Shown: positions 8,536-18,080, numbered from the stretch's first letter. The stretch: DNA of 64,000 nt from Pseudarthrobacter siccitolerans (GCF_001046895.1 NZ_CAQI01000048.1:62001-126000); one strand, 5' to 3'. Program-made: numbers and translations. The notes: a model not told the origin generated them from the sequence alone.

Positions 8536-9483
8536 ATGAGCCAGCAACCCTACACTGCCCCCTTTCCCCCGAACTACGGCTATGGTCAACCGGCGGTAAG
8601 CCACAAGTCGTTCCTGGCCACGTGGCTGCTCTCACTTCTGCTTGGCGTTTTAGGTGTTGACCGCTTCTACCTTGGCAAGGTGGGAACTGGAATCCTGAAG
8701 TTGGTCACGCTCGGCGGCTTCGGTATCTGGGCACTGATTGACCTGATTCTGATTCTCACAAACAAGATGCGGGACAAGCAGGGCCTTCCGCTGGAAGGTT
8801 ACGACAAGCACAAAAAAGTGGCCCTGATTGTCACAGGCGTTGTTATTCTCCTCAGCATTGTCGTCAACTCGGCCCGCGCGGGTTCAGCCCCTTCTGCTGC
8901 CCCCGCCGCTTCGACCGACAAGGTCACGACTGCAGCTCAGACCGCTTCGGCCGCCCCGAAGGCCACAAAGGATCCTGCCGTTGCAGCTGCGGAAGCTGAA
9001 GCCTCTGCCAAAGCCAAAGCTGACGCAGATGCGGCAGCTAAGGCAAAGGCGGAAGCTGACGCGGCTGCTAAGGCTGAGGCCGATGCGGCAGCCAAAGCAA
9101 AAGCCGAAGCTGACGCCGCTTCCAAAGCCAAGGCTGAGGCTGATGCCGCAGCAGCTAAGGCAGCTGCAGAAGCTGAGGCCGCAGCCAAACGGGGTACGGT
9201 CAGCCAGCAGAACGCATTGCGCAAGGCTGGGAGTTACCTCGATTTCACTGCTTTCTCCCGTACCGGCCTGATTCATCAATTGGAATTCGAGAAGTTTTCG
9301 ACCGGAGATGCGACGTGGGCTGCTGACCGCGTCACAGTCGACTGGAATGAGCAGGCAGCCAAGAAAGCCAAGAGCTATCTTGAGTTCACTTCCTTCTCGC
9401 GTTCCGGCCTGGTCGAGCAGTTGCTCTTCGAGGGCTTCACCCCAGAGCAGGCCGAGTACGGAGCGAGCACGACAGGTCTATAG
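8536..9483 (+). CDS. TM2-domain membrane protein with Ala/Lys repeats and two Ltp-type domains
   Basis: A 315-residue protein in three parts. Residues 23-80 form a TM2 domain (KSFLATWLLSLLLGVLGVDR, then FYLGKVGTGILKL), followed by a further helix at about 95-112. Residues about 145-220 are an Ala/Lys/Glu/Asp repeat, probably an extended helix or coiled coil. Residues about 225-314 hold two copies of an Ltp/host-cell-surface lipoprotein-like unit, with SYLDFTAFSRTGL and SYLEFTSFSRSGL. Ltp units are known from surface-exposed lipoproteins of Gram-positive bacteria and phages, where they can block phage DNA entry. The protein likely sits in the membrane with the repeats outside. The ATG at 8,536 has AAGGA at proper spacing. 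Function is not established. Confidence 0.8.
   Translation: MSQQPYTAPFPPNYGYGQPAVSHKSFLATWLLSLLLGVLGVDRFYLGKVGTGILKLVTLGGFGIWALIDLILILTNKMRDKQGLPLEGYDKHKKVALIVTGVVILLSIVVNSARAGSAPSAAPAASTDKVTTAAQTASAAPKATKDPAVAAAEAEASAKAKADADAAAKAKAEADAAAKAEADAAAKAKAEADAASKAKAEADAAAAKAAAEAEAAAKRGTVSQQNALRKAGSYLDFTAFSRTGLIHQLEFEKFSTGDATWAADRVTVDWNEQAAKKAKSYLEFTSFSRSGLVEQLLFEGFTPEQAEYGASTTGL
8985..9190 (+). repeat. Ala/Lys/Asp/Glu-rich tandem coding repeat
   Basis: The codons GCx, AAx and GAx alternate in imperfect units such as AKAKAEADAA. The repeat lies inside the TM2/Ltp gene and is likely to vary in copy number between strains by slippage. Confidence 0.75.
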
Positions 9484-9661
9484 CGGCTCGTTCTATCGAG
9501 CGCTAAAGGCAACCATACCGATGCCGGCCGCAGAGGTGGGCAATCAAAACTGGACCTAATTCATCCATTAAGGGTGATGCACGAAAGCTCCAAAAAGTGC
9601 CTGAACTGGAAAGGGCACGAACAAAGCAAATAATTGTCGAACATTTTCAAGGAGAATTAGT

Positions 9662-10081
9662 TTGAAACTCATCAAAACTTTCGCGGGCAGCGCGCTTCTT
9701 TGTTTAGCCCTTTCAAGCTGCGCGGGATCACCGCAAGCCGTACCCACGGTCACGCATACAGTGACTGAGACGGCCACGGCAACAGTCACCGTGACGGCAA
9801 CCGCCACTGTCACAGCTGAACCGGTTGCTCCTGCCGTTGCAGCGGCTCCAGTACCGGCTCCTGTTGCTCCAGTGGCTGCTTTAATCCCGGCCAACGCAGC
9901 CGGAATGAACGCGGAGGCACTTGATGACGAGCTATCGGCTTTGGGCTTCAAAAAGATCGTTTACAACTCAAACACTGGCAAAACGGTGCTTTTGCTCAGC
10001 AACTGGACAGTTACTGGAATCGACAATGCTGGAGCGGAACAATCCGTCGACAAAGCAGTGGTCGTTCACGTAACAAAGTAA
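9662..10081 (+). CDS. small lipoprotein with Thr/Val-rich linker
   Basis: A 139-residue protein with a lipoprotein signal: positive start, hydrophobic stretch and lipobox LALSSC with Cys20. Residues about 29-52 are a Thr/Val/Ala repeat (TVTHTVTETATATVTVTATA) that would serve as a stalk, followed by a Pro/Ala linker. The last 60 residues form a small folded unit with LDDELSALGFKKIVYNSNTG and NWTVTGIDNAG, faintly like a PASTA domain. The TTG start at 9,662 is supported by AAGGAG seven bases upstream. It would be anchored to the outer face of the membrane. Function unknown. Confidence 0.75.
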   Translation: MKLIKTFAGSALLCLALSSCAGSPQAVPTVTHTVTETATATVTVTATATVTAEPVAPAVAAAPVPAPVAPVAALIPANAAGMNAEALDDELSALGFKKIVYNSNTGKTVLLLSNWTVTGIDNAGAEQSVDKAVVVHVTK

Positions 10082-10199
10082 TTCTGCCGCCTCAAGCCAG
10101 CCGCCCCCGGGTACGCGCCACATACGGGCATCGAGGCTCAGGGACGGAAGCGAGTCCCGCGGGCAGGCTGCCTGAGGGGGAACGAGAGGAACAGTTCGG

Positions 10200-11462
10200 A
10201 TGACACAAGCAACCGTCACTCATTACGAGGTGCTTGGAGTACCAACGACGGCAGACACAGCCGAAATCAAAAAGGCCTACCAACGCAGGCTCAGGACATC
10301 ACACCCGGACACGGGCGGAAGCACCGGGTTGTTCCGCCTCGTGCAGGAAGCCTACGAGGTCCTCTCGGACCCGGACCGCAGGGCCGCCTACGACCGCGCT
10401 CCAAAGAATAAGAATTCTGGGAACACCGCAGGTAGCACCGGCCAGCGGCCCCAACAGGAACGGTCGGAGCCCCAACCGGATTCCTCCCAGCAGAAGCCGA
10501 AACCAGGCTTCGCTGATATGGAGCAGCCACCCGCCCCGCCGCCGTGGACTGGACCGCCCGTGGAGTACCGACCACCACTTGTCCGTCCGTCCGGCGAACC
10601 ACAGACCGTCCGACGACCCGCACCTGCCTGGACACGCACTTGGCGTACCGTCTTCTTCGTCCTTGGCAGCGTCTGTACCGTCCCGCCCTTGTTCAGTACC
10701 ATCTGGTACTTCAGCACTACACAGTCAAACCCCAACTGGTTGATCATGGGGCTGACCTGTTTTCTGATCGCCGTTCTGACTGTCGGATTCTGGTTCGTGG
10801 TCGCCATGCTCCCAAAGTGGTGGACAACCAGGAAGCGCCCAGCACCTCCCACTGATCTTGCCACTGCCTATTTAGCTGAGGAGATCGTCAGCCGCACCGT
10901 CCATGGCGTACCGGGGCGTGGTTTATCCGTGGGGCGGTTCGGCGAGAGGGCAGAAATCGGCGCAGAAGGCGAACGTCGCACCGCAAGACTCATCACTGGC
11001 TCGGTACTCCCTGCGATACCGTCCGCGCGGCTCATCAACGGCCTCCGATGGCCCGGCTCCGAACACGCCGACCTCGATCATGCCGTGATCGCTGGAAACA
11101 GAATTGCGCTGATCGACTCCAAGCTGTGGGCGGACGGCACCTATTGGTGGGACAACAAGCAGCTTTTCCGCAACGGCCGGGAGCTTAAAGCCTTCGGGCT
11201 GGGCGCAGGCGTCGAAGCAATTCGGGCAGCCTATCCCGGATACGTGGTTGACGGGTGGGTTGTGCTGCATTCGCCGTCGGGAAGCCTTACCCTGCCGTCG
11301 ATCGAGCGTGCCGGCATGTTTCCACTTCCCGGCAGGGCGCCGGTCCGGCTGGTCACGCCACTTGAACTCGTCAAAGAGGTCCATGCCTTCTTAGTACAGG
11401 GCGATGCTCCGCATACGGTCCAGGTCCCCGCTCTGGCCGCACTTCTCCGCTCAATGGTGTAG
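10200..11462 (+). CDS. DnaJ-domain, transmembrane, NERD nuclease-related fusion protein
   Basis: A 420-residue protein. Residues 7-66 are a J domain with the HPD motif at 35-37 and YEVLSDPDRRAAYD at its end. A Pro/Gln-rich linker follows. Two hydrophobic helices lie at about 150-172 and 180-205. Residues about 245-385 form a NERD domain: GAEGERRTARLI, then ADLDHAVIAGNRIALIDSKLW carrying the D...D-x-K residues of the nuclease fold. J domains recruit and stimulate Hsp70 (DnaK); NERD domains are related to nucleases and occur on plasmid and accessory proteins. A membrane-bound J-NERD fusion is unusual and its role is unknown. The ATG at 10,200 has AGAGGA upstream. Confidence 0.85.
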   Translation: MTQATVTHYEVLGVPTTADTAEIKKAYQRRLRTSHPDTGGSTGLFRLVQEAYEVLSDPDRRAAYDRAPKNKNSGNTAGSTGQRPQQERSEPQPDSSQQKPKPGFADMEQPPAPPPWTGPPVEYRPPLVRPSGEPQTVRRPAPAWTRTWRTVFFVLGSVCTVPPLFSTIWYFSTTQSNPNWLIMGLTCFLIAVLTVGFWFVVAMLPKWWTTRKRPAPPTDLATAYLAEEIVSRTVHGVPGRGLSVGRFGERAEIGAEGERRTARLITGSVLPAIPSARLINGLRWPGSEHADLDHAVIAGNRIALIDSKLWADGTYWWDNKQLFRNGRELKAFGLGAGVEAIRAAYPGYVVDGWVVLHSPSGSLTLPSIERAGMFPLPGRAPVRLVTPLELVKEVHAFLVQGDAPHTVQVPALAALLRSMV

Positions 11463-11543
11463 AGCAAGAGCCGGTCGCCTTCGTGTTCCCTGAACCGGCG
11501 ACGTTGTCCTGGCAAGCGGGCTTTCCCGAACGGCGCCGATAGG

Positions 11544-11559
11544 TCCCGCGGCCGCGGGA
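11544..11559. terminator. GC-rich perfect palindrome between convergent genes
   Basis: Sixteen-base perfect palindrome TCCCGCGGCCGCGGGA in the gap between the convergent J-NERD and SDR genes. It may act as a stem for termination in either direction, but there is no loop in the strict palindrome and no U tract. Confidence 0.35.
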
Positions 11560-11623
11560 GGATTCCCCGGGGTGGGACCGCTCAAGGCAAGAACGCACCG
11601 GTACTGGCCATTTGTCTTTCCTT

Positions 11624-12418
11624 TCACTGCCTCGCCGAACCGGGCTGGGCCGAGCTCTCCCGCTTTGGGGGATACGTCTCCTCGCTCCGGGTCACCGTCC
11701 CAGCGGTGTCACCACCGTCGATGACGAATTCGGCTCCGGTAACGAACGAGGATTCGTTGGACGCAAGGTACAGCACAAGGTCTGCGACTTCCCCCGGATG
11801 CCCTATGCGCCCGAGCGCCACATGGCTCATATCCAAGGACATATCAGCCGTCATGGGCGTGGAGATGACTCCAGGGTGCACCGAGTTGACCCTGATGCCC
11901 TGGGGGCCCAGGTCCAGGGCAACGCTCTTGCTGAGCCCACGCACCCCGAACTTCGAGGCCGTGTATCCGGGGATCTGCTCATAGCCGCGGATGCCGGCGA
12001 TCGAGGAAACGTTGATGATCGACCCGCCTTTGGACTGCTTCAGCGCCGGGATGGCAGCCTTGATCCCAAGGAACGTGCCGGTGAGGTTCACGGCGATAAC
12101 AGTGTTCCACTGTTCCAGGGTGTAGTCCTCGATGGAGGCGAAGTTCACGAGGCCGGCATTGTTCACCAGGATGTTCAGGCCCCCGAAAGTGTCGACGGCG
12201 GCGCGCACCGCCGCCTCCCAGTCCTGCGGACTGGTCACATCGAGGTGGACGTACAGAGCGCCGGAGCCCATACGCTCCGCGGTTTCCTTTCCCTCATCGT
12301 CCAGGATGTCACCAATGACCACCCGCGCCCCTTCGCCATGCAGCCGCGATGCCACAGCAGCTCCAATCCCGCGTGAACTCCCGCTGACCAGCGCTACTTT
12401 GTCGATGACCCGTTCCAC
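11624..12418 (-). CDS. SDR-family oxidoreductase
   Basis: A 264-residue classical short-chain dehydrogenase/reductase. Cofactor motif GSSRGIGAA at about 12-20, the structural NNAG near 88, and catalytic Ser, Tyr and Lys in INVSSIAG and YTASKFG. The LSKSVALDLGPQGIRVNSV and GVISTPMTADM stretches resemble 3-alpha/20-beta-hydroxysteroid-dehydrogenase-like members, but SDR substrates cannot be read from sequence. It would use NAD(P)H in the cytoplasm. The GTG start at 12,418 has GAAGGAG upstream, whereas the longer frame above it has none. It is divergent from the small ABM-like gene. Confidence 0.87.
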   Translation of the reverse strand: MERVIDKVALVSGSSRGIGAAVASRLHGEGARVVIGDILDDEGKETAERMGSGALYVHLDVTSPQDWEAAVRAAVDTFGGLNILVNNAGLVNFASIEDYTLEQWNTVIAVNLTGTFLGIKAAIPALKQSKGGSIINVSSIAGIRGYEQIPGYTASKFGVRGLSKSVALDLGPQGIRVNSVHPGVISTPMTADMSLDMSHVALGRIGHPGEVADLVLYLASNESSFVTGAEFVIDGGDTAGTVTRSEETYPPKRESSAQPGSARQ

Positions 12419-12682
12419 GTGATGCTCCTTCGGTGATGCTGGCGGACAGTGACGGAGGGGCCGGCACGTCTGGGCTCGGTTCCAGCTGTCAATGGTTCTA
12501 TCGGACGCTCGTGCCGGCTTCGAGGGTAGAGTCCAAGGTCCCCGGCGTCGCAGGCCCGGGCATAACCAAGCAGCGCGCCAGCGGCCAGAGTCGCCAAAGT
12601 AGGGTATTTCTCCCCTGTCCACCGCCCGACGACGGGACTAACCTGAGCCGCGTCAGTGTCCACCCGCCGTCGAGGAGCCGTC

Positions 12683-13000
12683 ATGGCCGGGTTTGTGCAG
12701 ATCATCGAATTCAGGACCTCCCGCATCAAGGAGATTGAAGAGCTGGGCCGTCCCTCAAGAACCGAGGGAAGCACTGCGCCCACATTCCGCCGCATTGTTG
12801 CCACCGCGGACAGGGACCGCCCGGGGACCTACTTCACCATCGTCGATTTCGATTCCTTCGACTCGGCAATGGAGAACTCCGGCCGGCCCGAAACGTCGGA
12901 GTTCGCGGCCAGGATGGCGGCACTGTGTGACGGCCCGGTGATCTTCCACAACCTGGATGTCATGTGGGAGGACACCGGGGACGGTGCGGACAACAGGTAG
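12683..13000 (+). CDS. small ABM/dabb-like protein of unknown function
   Basis: A 105-residue protein with a ferredoxin-like pattern: FVQIIEFRTSRIKEIEEL, then TYFTIVDFDSFDSAMENSG and PETSEFAARMAAL, resembling antibiotic-biosynthesis-monooxygenase-like dimeric barrels. The ATG at 12,683 follows GAGGAG at five bases, so it is preferred over a GTG nine codons earlier. It ends nine bases before the PEP-utilising enzyme, so the two are probably one transcript. No catalytic residues can be assigned. Confidence 0.7.
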   Translation: MAGFVQIIEFRTSRIKEIEELGRPSRTEGSTAPTFRRIVATADRDRPGTYFTIVDFDSFDSAMENSGRPETSEFAARMAALCDGPVIFHNLDVMWEDTGDGADNR

Positions 13001-13009
13001 GAGCAGGAC

Positions 13010-15724
13010 GTGGCTTCTTTAGGACTGGTGCGGGACGACGCCGGAACGGGCCTGGTGGTTGACCTCCTCGAGCTGTCCTCGGCGTCGCTGGAATCAGTGG
13101 GCGGCAAGGCCCTTAACCTCGGCCGCCTTGCCGCTGCGGACTTTCCGGTTCCGCCCGGATTCTGCCTGACCACCGCCGGCTACCGGAAGGCGGCACCTGC
13201 GGAACTGGACATCATCACTGCCCGTCTGGACGCGGCGGAAAGGTCCGACGGCGGCCGTGGACTTACGGACGAACGGAACGGTCTCGCCCGGCAGGCCCGG
13301 GAAGCGATGACCGCGGCGCCGGTGCCGCCCGACGTCGAATCCGCTATCCGCGAGGCCTATGCCGCACTGGGCAGCGGGCCTGTGGCGGTGCGCTCTTCCG
13401 CCACCGCCGAGGACCTGCCCTTTGCCAGCTTCGCCGGGCAGCAGGACTCGTTCATGGACGTGGTGGGAGCCGATGCCGTCGTCGAAGCCGTCCGCCGCTG
13501 CTGGGCCTCGCTCTGGACCGACCGGGCCGTTGCCTACCGTACGACGAACGGGATCAGCCACCGCGACGTGGGACTCGCCGTCGTCATTCAAAAAATGGTG
13601 GGCGCCGGTACCGCGGGTGTCCTGTTCACCGCCAATCCAGTGACCGGCACCCGGACCGAGACGGTCATAGATGCCAGTCCCGGGCCGGGACAGGCGGTGG
13701 TATCCGGCTCCGTGAACCCGGACCATTTCGTGGTGGAGACGGCGTCGGGCCGGATCCTGCAGCAGCCGCAGGGCCGCGCGCCGAGCCTGACCGGGCCGCA
13801 GCTTCGCGAACTGACCGCCCTCGGGGACGCCGCCCAGCGCCTTTTCAACACGCCCCAGGATGTGGAATGGGTGATCGACGGCGGCGGCACGGCGTGGCTG
13901 ACCCAGTCGCGGCCCATCACCACGCTGTACCCGCTGCCGGAGGAGGACCCGTTCCACGGGCCAACCGGCGGGGACGGGATGGCCCCTGCAGCCGGCGCAG
14001 CCTCCGGCACCGATACCCGTGTATATCTGTGCGGGACGCTGCTCCAAGGCCTCACGCGCCCCATCACGCCGATGGGCCTCCACGTCCTGGCCCTAATGCG
14101 CGGAAACAACAAAGGCCCATGGAAAACCGTGAACCCCGGATTGCGGATGTACGTGGACCTGACACCCATCCTCCGCAACAAATCCGGCCGCGAGATGATG
14201 GCTAAGGTGCTGCCCCTTGCGGACGGACGGTCAGCTGCCATCCTCCCAGCCCTCCTGGACGATCTGCGGTTCAGCGTGGCCCGGCCAGCTCGCAGGAAAT
14301 CCGGCCACAAGGACAGCACCGCCTCTGCCCGGACTCACACCAAGGGCGCCGAAGGCACCCAGGGCCTGGGCGTCTTCCTGGGGCTCATTCCCGGCATGGT
14401 CCGCGCCCTGCTGTGGCCTGACCGGGAACTGCGGAGGGCACGGCGGTATCAAGACCGGCTTGCAGCCGGGCTGGCCCTCCCCTTGCCTGCCACTGCCGCC
14501 AGGCGGCTCCAGCACACCGAGGACATCCTGGCCACGTCGGTCAACAGCTTAATTCAGGCCTCGCTGCCGGCACCGGCCGCGGGCTACCTGACGCTGGCCG
14601 CGGCCCGCAGGCTCCTGCGCGGAATTGCCGAGCCGCGGGAACTTGAGGCTGTACTGCGCGGGCTTCCCCACAACGTGACCACCATCATGGACCTGGAGCT
14701 CTGGCACCTGGCAGTATCCATCGGGAGTGATCCGGAGGCACGCCGGACATTCACAGAACTGCAGCCCGGAGAGCTGGCTGCCCGCTACAAGGCAGGCGCG
14801 CTGCCCGCCGCAGCCCAGTCCGGGCTGCACGCGTTCCTGTCCCAGTACGGCCACCGGGCGGTCGCGGAAATCGACCTGGGGATGCCCAGGTGGTTCGAGG
14901 AACCGGACCACATCCTCGGCATGATCTCCAACTACCTCCGGGTGGACGATCCCGCACAGGCCCCCGACCGCCGGTTCGCCAGAGCCGCCGAGCACGCGGA
15001 GGCCAGGATCAGCGAACTGGTGGAGCGTGCCGGGACAAAGAGCCGGTTGCGGGGGCGCCTGGTGGCGTGGTGCCTGCGGCGGACACGGCAGCTCGCAGGC
15101 CTGCGGGAGCTGCCGAAGTTCTGCATCGTGCTGGTGCTGGCGGAGATGCACCGGCAGCTCACGGAGGTCGGCGCCACACTGGTCAAGGACGGAAGCATCA
15201 CCGCCTCCCATGACGTGTTCTTCCTGGACTTCGACGAACTGCGCGTGGGCCTTCGCGGTGCGGACCTGAAGGGGATCGTTGCCGGCCGCCGCAGGCTGTA
15301 CGACGTCGAACTGCGGCGCCGGCGCATTCCGCGCCTTCTGCTCTCGGACGGCACGGACGTGGAGGCAGCCATGATGGCGGTGGCTGCCGCGCTTCCCCAG
15401 CCGGTTGCCGCGGACCGGCTGACGGGCACGCCGGCGTCGGCAGGCTCCGCTACCGGGAAGGTCAGGGTCGTCATGGATCCGGTGGGCGCACACCTGGAGC
15501 CCGGGGAAATCCTGGTGGCCCCTTCCACTGATCCCGGGTGGACCCCGCTTTTCATGACGGCAGGAGCCTTGGTGATGGAGATGGGCGGTGTCGTCTCGCA
15601 CGGAGCGGTGGTGGCCCGGGAGTACGGCATTCCCGCGGTAGTGGGTGTTGCGGATGCCACCACGCGGCTGCACGACGGCCAGAGCATCACCGTGGACGGG
15701 GCCGCCGGAACGGTGACGTGGTGA
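13010..15724 (+). CDS. PEP-synthase/rifampin-phosphotransferase-like enzyme
   Basis: A 904-residue protein with the three-part layout of PEP-utilising phosphotransferases. Residues about 15-310 form the ATP-grasp (PEP/pyruvate-binding) part with GGKALNLGRL, VAVRSSATAEDLPFASFAGQ and DVEWVIDGGG. The middle 450 residues are an acceptor-binding region of the Rph type. The C-terminal swivelling domain has the phosphohistidine in GGVVSHGAVVAREYG (His864). In Rph enzymes the order and length are the same, and rifamycin is phosphorylated using ATP; other members act on unknown acceptors. GTG start with AGGAGCAGG upstream. A second paralogue, frameshifted, is at 51,866. Family certain, substrate unproven. 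Confidence 0.82.
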   Translation: MASLGLVRDDAGTGLVVDLLELSSASLESVGGKALNLGRLAAADFPVPPGFCLTTAGYRKAAPAELDIITARLDAAERSDGGRGLTDERNGLARQAREAMTAAPVPPDVESAIREAYAALGSGPVAVRSSATAEDLPFASFAGQQDSFMDVVGADAVVEAVRRCWASLWTDRAVAYRTTNGISHRDVGLAVVIQKMVGAGTAGVLFTANPVTGTRTETVIDASPGPGQAVVSGSVNPDHFVVETASGRILQQPQGRAPSLTGPQLRELTALGDAAQRLFNTPQDVEWVIDGGGTAWLTQSRPITTLYPLPEEDPFHGPTGGDGMAPAAGAASGTDTRVYLCGTLLQGLTRPITPMGLHVLALMRGNNKGPWKTVNPGLRMYVDLTPILRNKSGREMMAKVLPLADGRSAAILPALLDDLRFSVARPARRKSGHKDSTASARTHTKGAEGTQGLGVFLGLIPGMVRALLWPDRELRRARRYQDRLAAGLALPLPATAARRLQHTEDILATSVNSLIQASLPAPAAGYLTLAAARRLLRGIAEPRELEAVLRGLPHNVTTIMDLELWHLAVSIGSDPEARRTFTELQPGELAARYKAGALPAAAQSGLHAFLSQYGHRAVAEIDLGMPRWFEEPDHILGMISNYLRVDDPAQAPDRRFARAAEHAEARISELVERAGTKSRLRGRLVAWCLRRTRQLAGLRELPKFCIVLVLAEMHRQLTEVGATLVKDGSITASHDVFFLDFDELRVGLRGADLKGIVAGRRRLYDVELRRRRIPRLLLSDGTDVEAAMMAVAAALPQPVAADRLTGTPASAGSATGKVRVVMDPVGAHLEPGEILVAPSTDPGWTPLFMTAGALVMEMGGVVSHGAVVAREYGIPAVVGVADATTRLHDGQSITVDGAAGTVTW

Positions 15725-15879
15725 CGTTGGTTCGCAATGCCCAGAGTGCCCGCGGTCTGCCGACCTGGCCGGGCGAGGGAATCTCATGCGGGGCATGAGT
15801 TGATAGGCACCGGCCAAAAGCCTGTTTAACGGAGCACTGAACCTCCCCCCGTCGTCACCTGCAGCCCCTAAGATGAGGC

Positions 15880-16770
15880 ATGGATTTCGCGGACATGCTC
15901 TTGACGGTATTGGGGGCGGGGCTGATTCTGCTGATGCTCGCCGACGTTTTCCATACGCTTCTTTATCCGCACGGTTCCGGCCCTACAGGACGGGCCATTA
16001 TGCATGGCGTCTGGGTCCTGACGAAGAAGGTACGGGGCCGGGCCTCCTCCGCTGCTGCGCCGCTGGCAATGGCGGCTGTCATCGCCGCCTGGGCAAGCCT
16101 GGCCGCGGTGGGCTGGGCCCTGCTGTATCTGCCCCATCTGCCGGAGGGTTTTGTGTACGGGGCCGGCGTTCCCCAGCGCGGGGACTTTGCCGAAGCGCTC
16201 TACATCTCGATGGTCACTCTTTCCACTGCCGGGTTCGGCGAGATCGTGGCCGCCGATCCGCTGCTGAGGCTGGTGTCCGCCTTGCAGGCCATCACCGGCT
16301 TCGGGCTGCTGACCGCCACGGTCACCTGGATCCTGCAGACATACCCTGCCCTGAACCGCCGCCGGGCCCTCGCCCACCAGCTGAACCTCTTCCGGGAGGC
16401 GGCAGGACCGAAGGGCCTGTCCGCTTTGGATCCCGGCCATGCCGCCGGGCTACTGGAGTCGATGGCCGCAGACGTTGCCACCGCGAGCATAGATCTGGTG
16501 GCGTTCCACGAAACCTACTACTTCCGCGAAGTCGATCAGCGCGGTTCCCTGCCCGCCAATGTCTCCTACGCCCAGCAACTGGCATCGCAGGCCGAGCAGA
16601 GCCCAAACCCGGAACTCAGCTTTGCCGGACGGATGCTGCACGCGGCGCTGGATGGCCTCGCGGAAGTCCTTCGCGGCAGGTTCGGCCATTCCGGAACAAC
16701 ATCCTCCGACGTCTTCGACAGCTACGCGTTGCACCACCGGCACCGGCGGGCGGACGAACCGGAAGACTGA
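15880..16770 (+). CDS. two-TM potassium-channel-like protein
   Basis: A 296-residue membrane protein. N-terminal helices at about 5-25 and 60-87 are followed by a pore segment with SMVTLSTAGFGEIVAADP and a further helix (LVSALQAITGFGLLTATVTW). The TAGFGEI stretch stands where K+ channels have TVGYGD, so ion selectivity may differ from canonical channels. The C-terminal 130 residues are cytoplasmic and helical, without a clear RCK/TrkA nucleotide-binding motif. The ATG at 15,880 gives the natural start of the first helix. It stands alone between the PEP enzyme and a convergent permease. Confidence 0.75.
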   Translation: MDFADMLLTVLGAGLILLMLADVFHTLLYPHGSGPTGRAIMHGVWVLTKKVRGRASSAAAPLAMAAVIAAWASLAAVGWALLYLPHLPEGFVYGAGVPQRGDFAEALYISMVTLSTAGFGEIVAADPLLRLVSALQAITGFGLLTATVTWILQTYPALNRRRALAHQLNLFREAAGPKGLSALDPGHAAGLLESMAADVATASIDLVAFHETYYFREVDQRGSLPANVSYAQQLASQAEQSPNPELSFAGRMLHAALDGLAEVLRGRFGHSGTTSSDVFDSYALHHRHRRADEPED

Positions 16771-16810
16771 CGGCATCCCGCCCTGCCACTCTGGTGGTGG
16801 GGAAAGCAGA

Positions 16811-16842
16811 GGCGACGCCCCCGCAAAAGCCGGGGCGTCGCC
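16811..16842. terminator. strong hairpin between convergent genes
   Basis: GGCGACGCCCC and GGGGCGTCGCC form an 11-base-pair stem with a 10-base loop, between the ends of the ion-channel gene and the permease. Likely a bidirectional terminator. Confidence 0.7.
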
Positions 16843-16859
16843 GTCGTGCATGTCATTCT

Positions 16860-18080
16860 TTAGTCGATAAGCACCGATGGCTTGGCACGCTCGGAAGGTT
16901 CTACAACGGGCGCAGCCTTCCGGTTCCGGTGGTTCAGCCAGTTCGCCACCGCCAGAAGCGCCACGAGCCCGAACGTGCTCAGGAGCTGCGGGCGGGAGTC
17001 CTCGCCGATGAAGCCCACCGTGAAGATCGCCGCCAGGATCAGCAGGCCAAGGGAGGTGAGCCACGGGAAGCCGGGCATCCGCAGGGGAAGCTCGGTTCCC
17101 TCGCGGTCGGCACGAAGCCGCAGGGCGAGCTGGGCCAGGAGGGCGGACGTCCACACCAGCAGGCAGGTTGAACCCACGATGTTGAGCAGGATGGGAAGGA
17201 CCATCTCGGGGAAAGCCAGCTCCAGCACCACCGTAACAACGCCGAACGCGACGCTGGCCAGGACCGCGACCACGGGAACCCGGGCCTTGGACACCGAAGC
17301 GAGCAGCCGCGGTGCTTCACCGCGCTCGGCAAGCGAGTAAGCCATCCGGGAGGCGCCATAGAGGTTGGCATTGAGCGCGGAGAGCAGCGCTGCGACGGCT
17401 ACCAGGGTGATGGCGGTGGCTGCGCCGGGCATGCCGGCGGCGTCCAGCACTGCGGCGAACGGGCTCTTCAGCCCTGCCGAACCCACGGGAACTACGGCCG
17501 CGATCACAAAGATGGCACCGATGTAGAACACCAGGATGCGCCACAGCACGGTCCGGACGGCTTTCTTCACGCTGCGGGCCGGCTCGGCGGTCTCAGCTGC
17601 GGCCACGGACACGATTTCGGTGCCGCCGAACGCGAACGCCACCACAAAGAGTGCCGTGGCAATCCCGGCAAAACCGCTGGGCGCGAAGCCGTCTCCGGTG
17701 AAGTTGGCCAGGCCCGGCGATTGCGCGCCCGGCAGCCAGCCAAACAGCAGGGCAGCGCCTACCAGGAGGAACCCGACGATCGCCGCCACCTTGAGCAGGG
17801 CGAACCAGAACTCGAACTCGCCGAAGTTTTTCACGCTGGTCAGGTTCACGGCGGTGAGCACCACGATGAAAACGAAGGCCATCAGCCACACCGGCAGGGC
17901 CGGGAAGATCGTGGCCAGCAGGCCTGCAGCACCGAGCGCTTCGGCCGCGATGACCACCACGAGCTGCAGCCACCAGAGCCAGCCCACCGTGGCACCGGCC
18001 ACCGGCCCGTAGGCCTTGGCGGTGTAAACGGAGAAGGCACCGCTGTCCGGGTTGGCCGCAGCCATCTCGCCGAGGGCCCA
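16860..18080 (-). repeat. intact copy of the 1.2-kb permease duplication
   Basis: Direct repeat of 3,040-4,260 in the same orientation, ungapped, with 131 consecutive identical bases (17,698-17,828). The two copies bracket about 12.6 kb. Recombination between them would delete the segment in between. Confidence 0.88.

Noticed and set aside
8364..8660. 98-codon frame before and overlapping the TM2 gene
   Set aside because: It overlaps the clearly coding TM2 gene in another frame and lacks protein-like composition.
15880..16770. Possible RCK/TrkA regulatory domain in the ion channel
   Set aside because: No GxGxxG nucleotide motif was found in the C-terminal part, so only a channel-like call is made.
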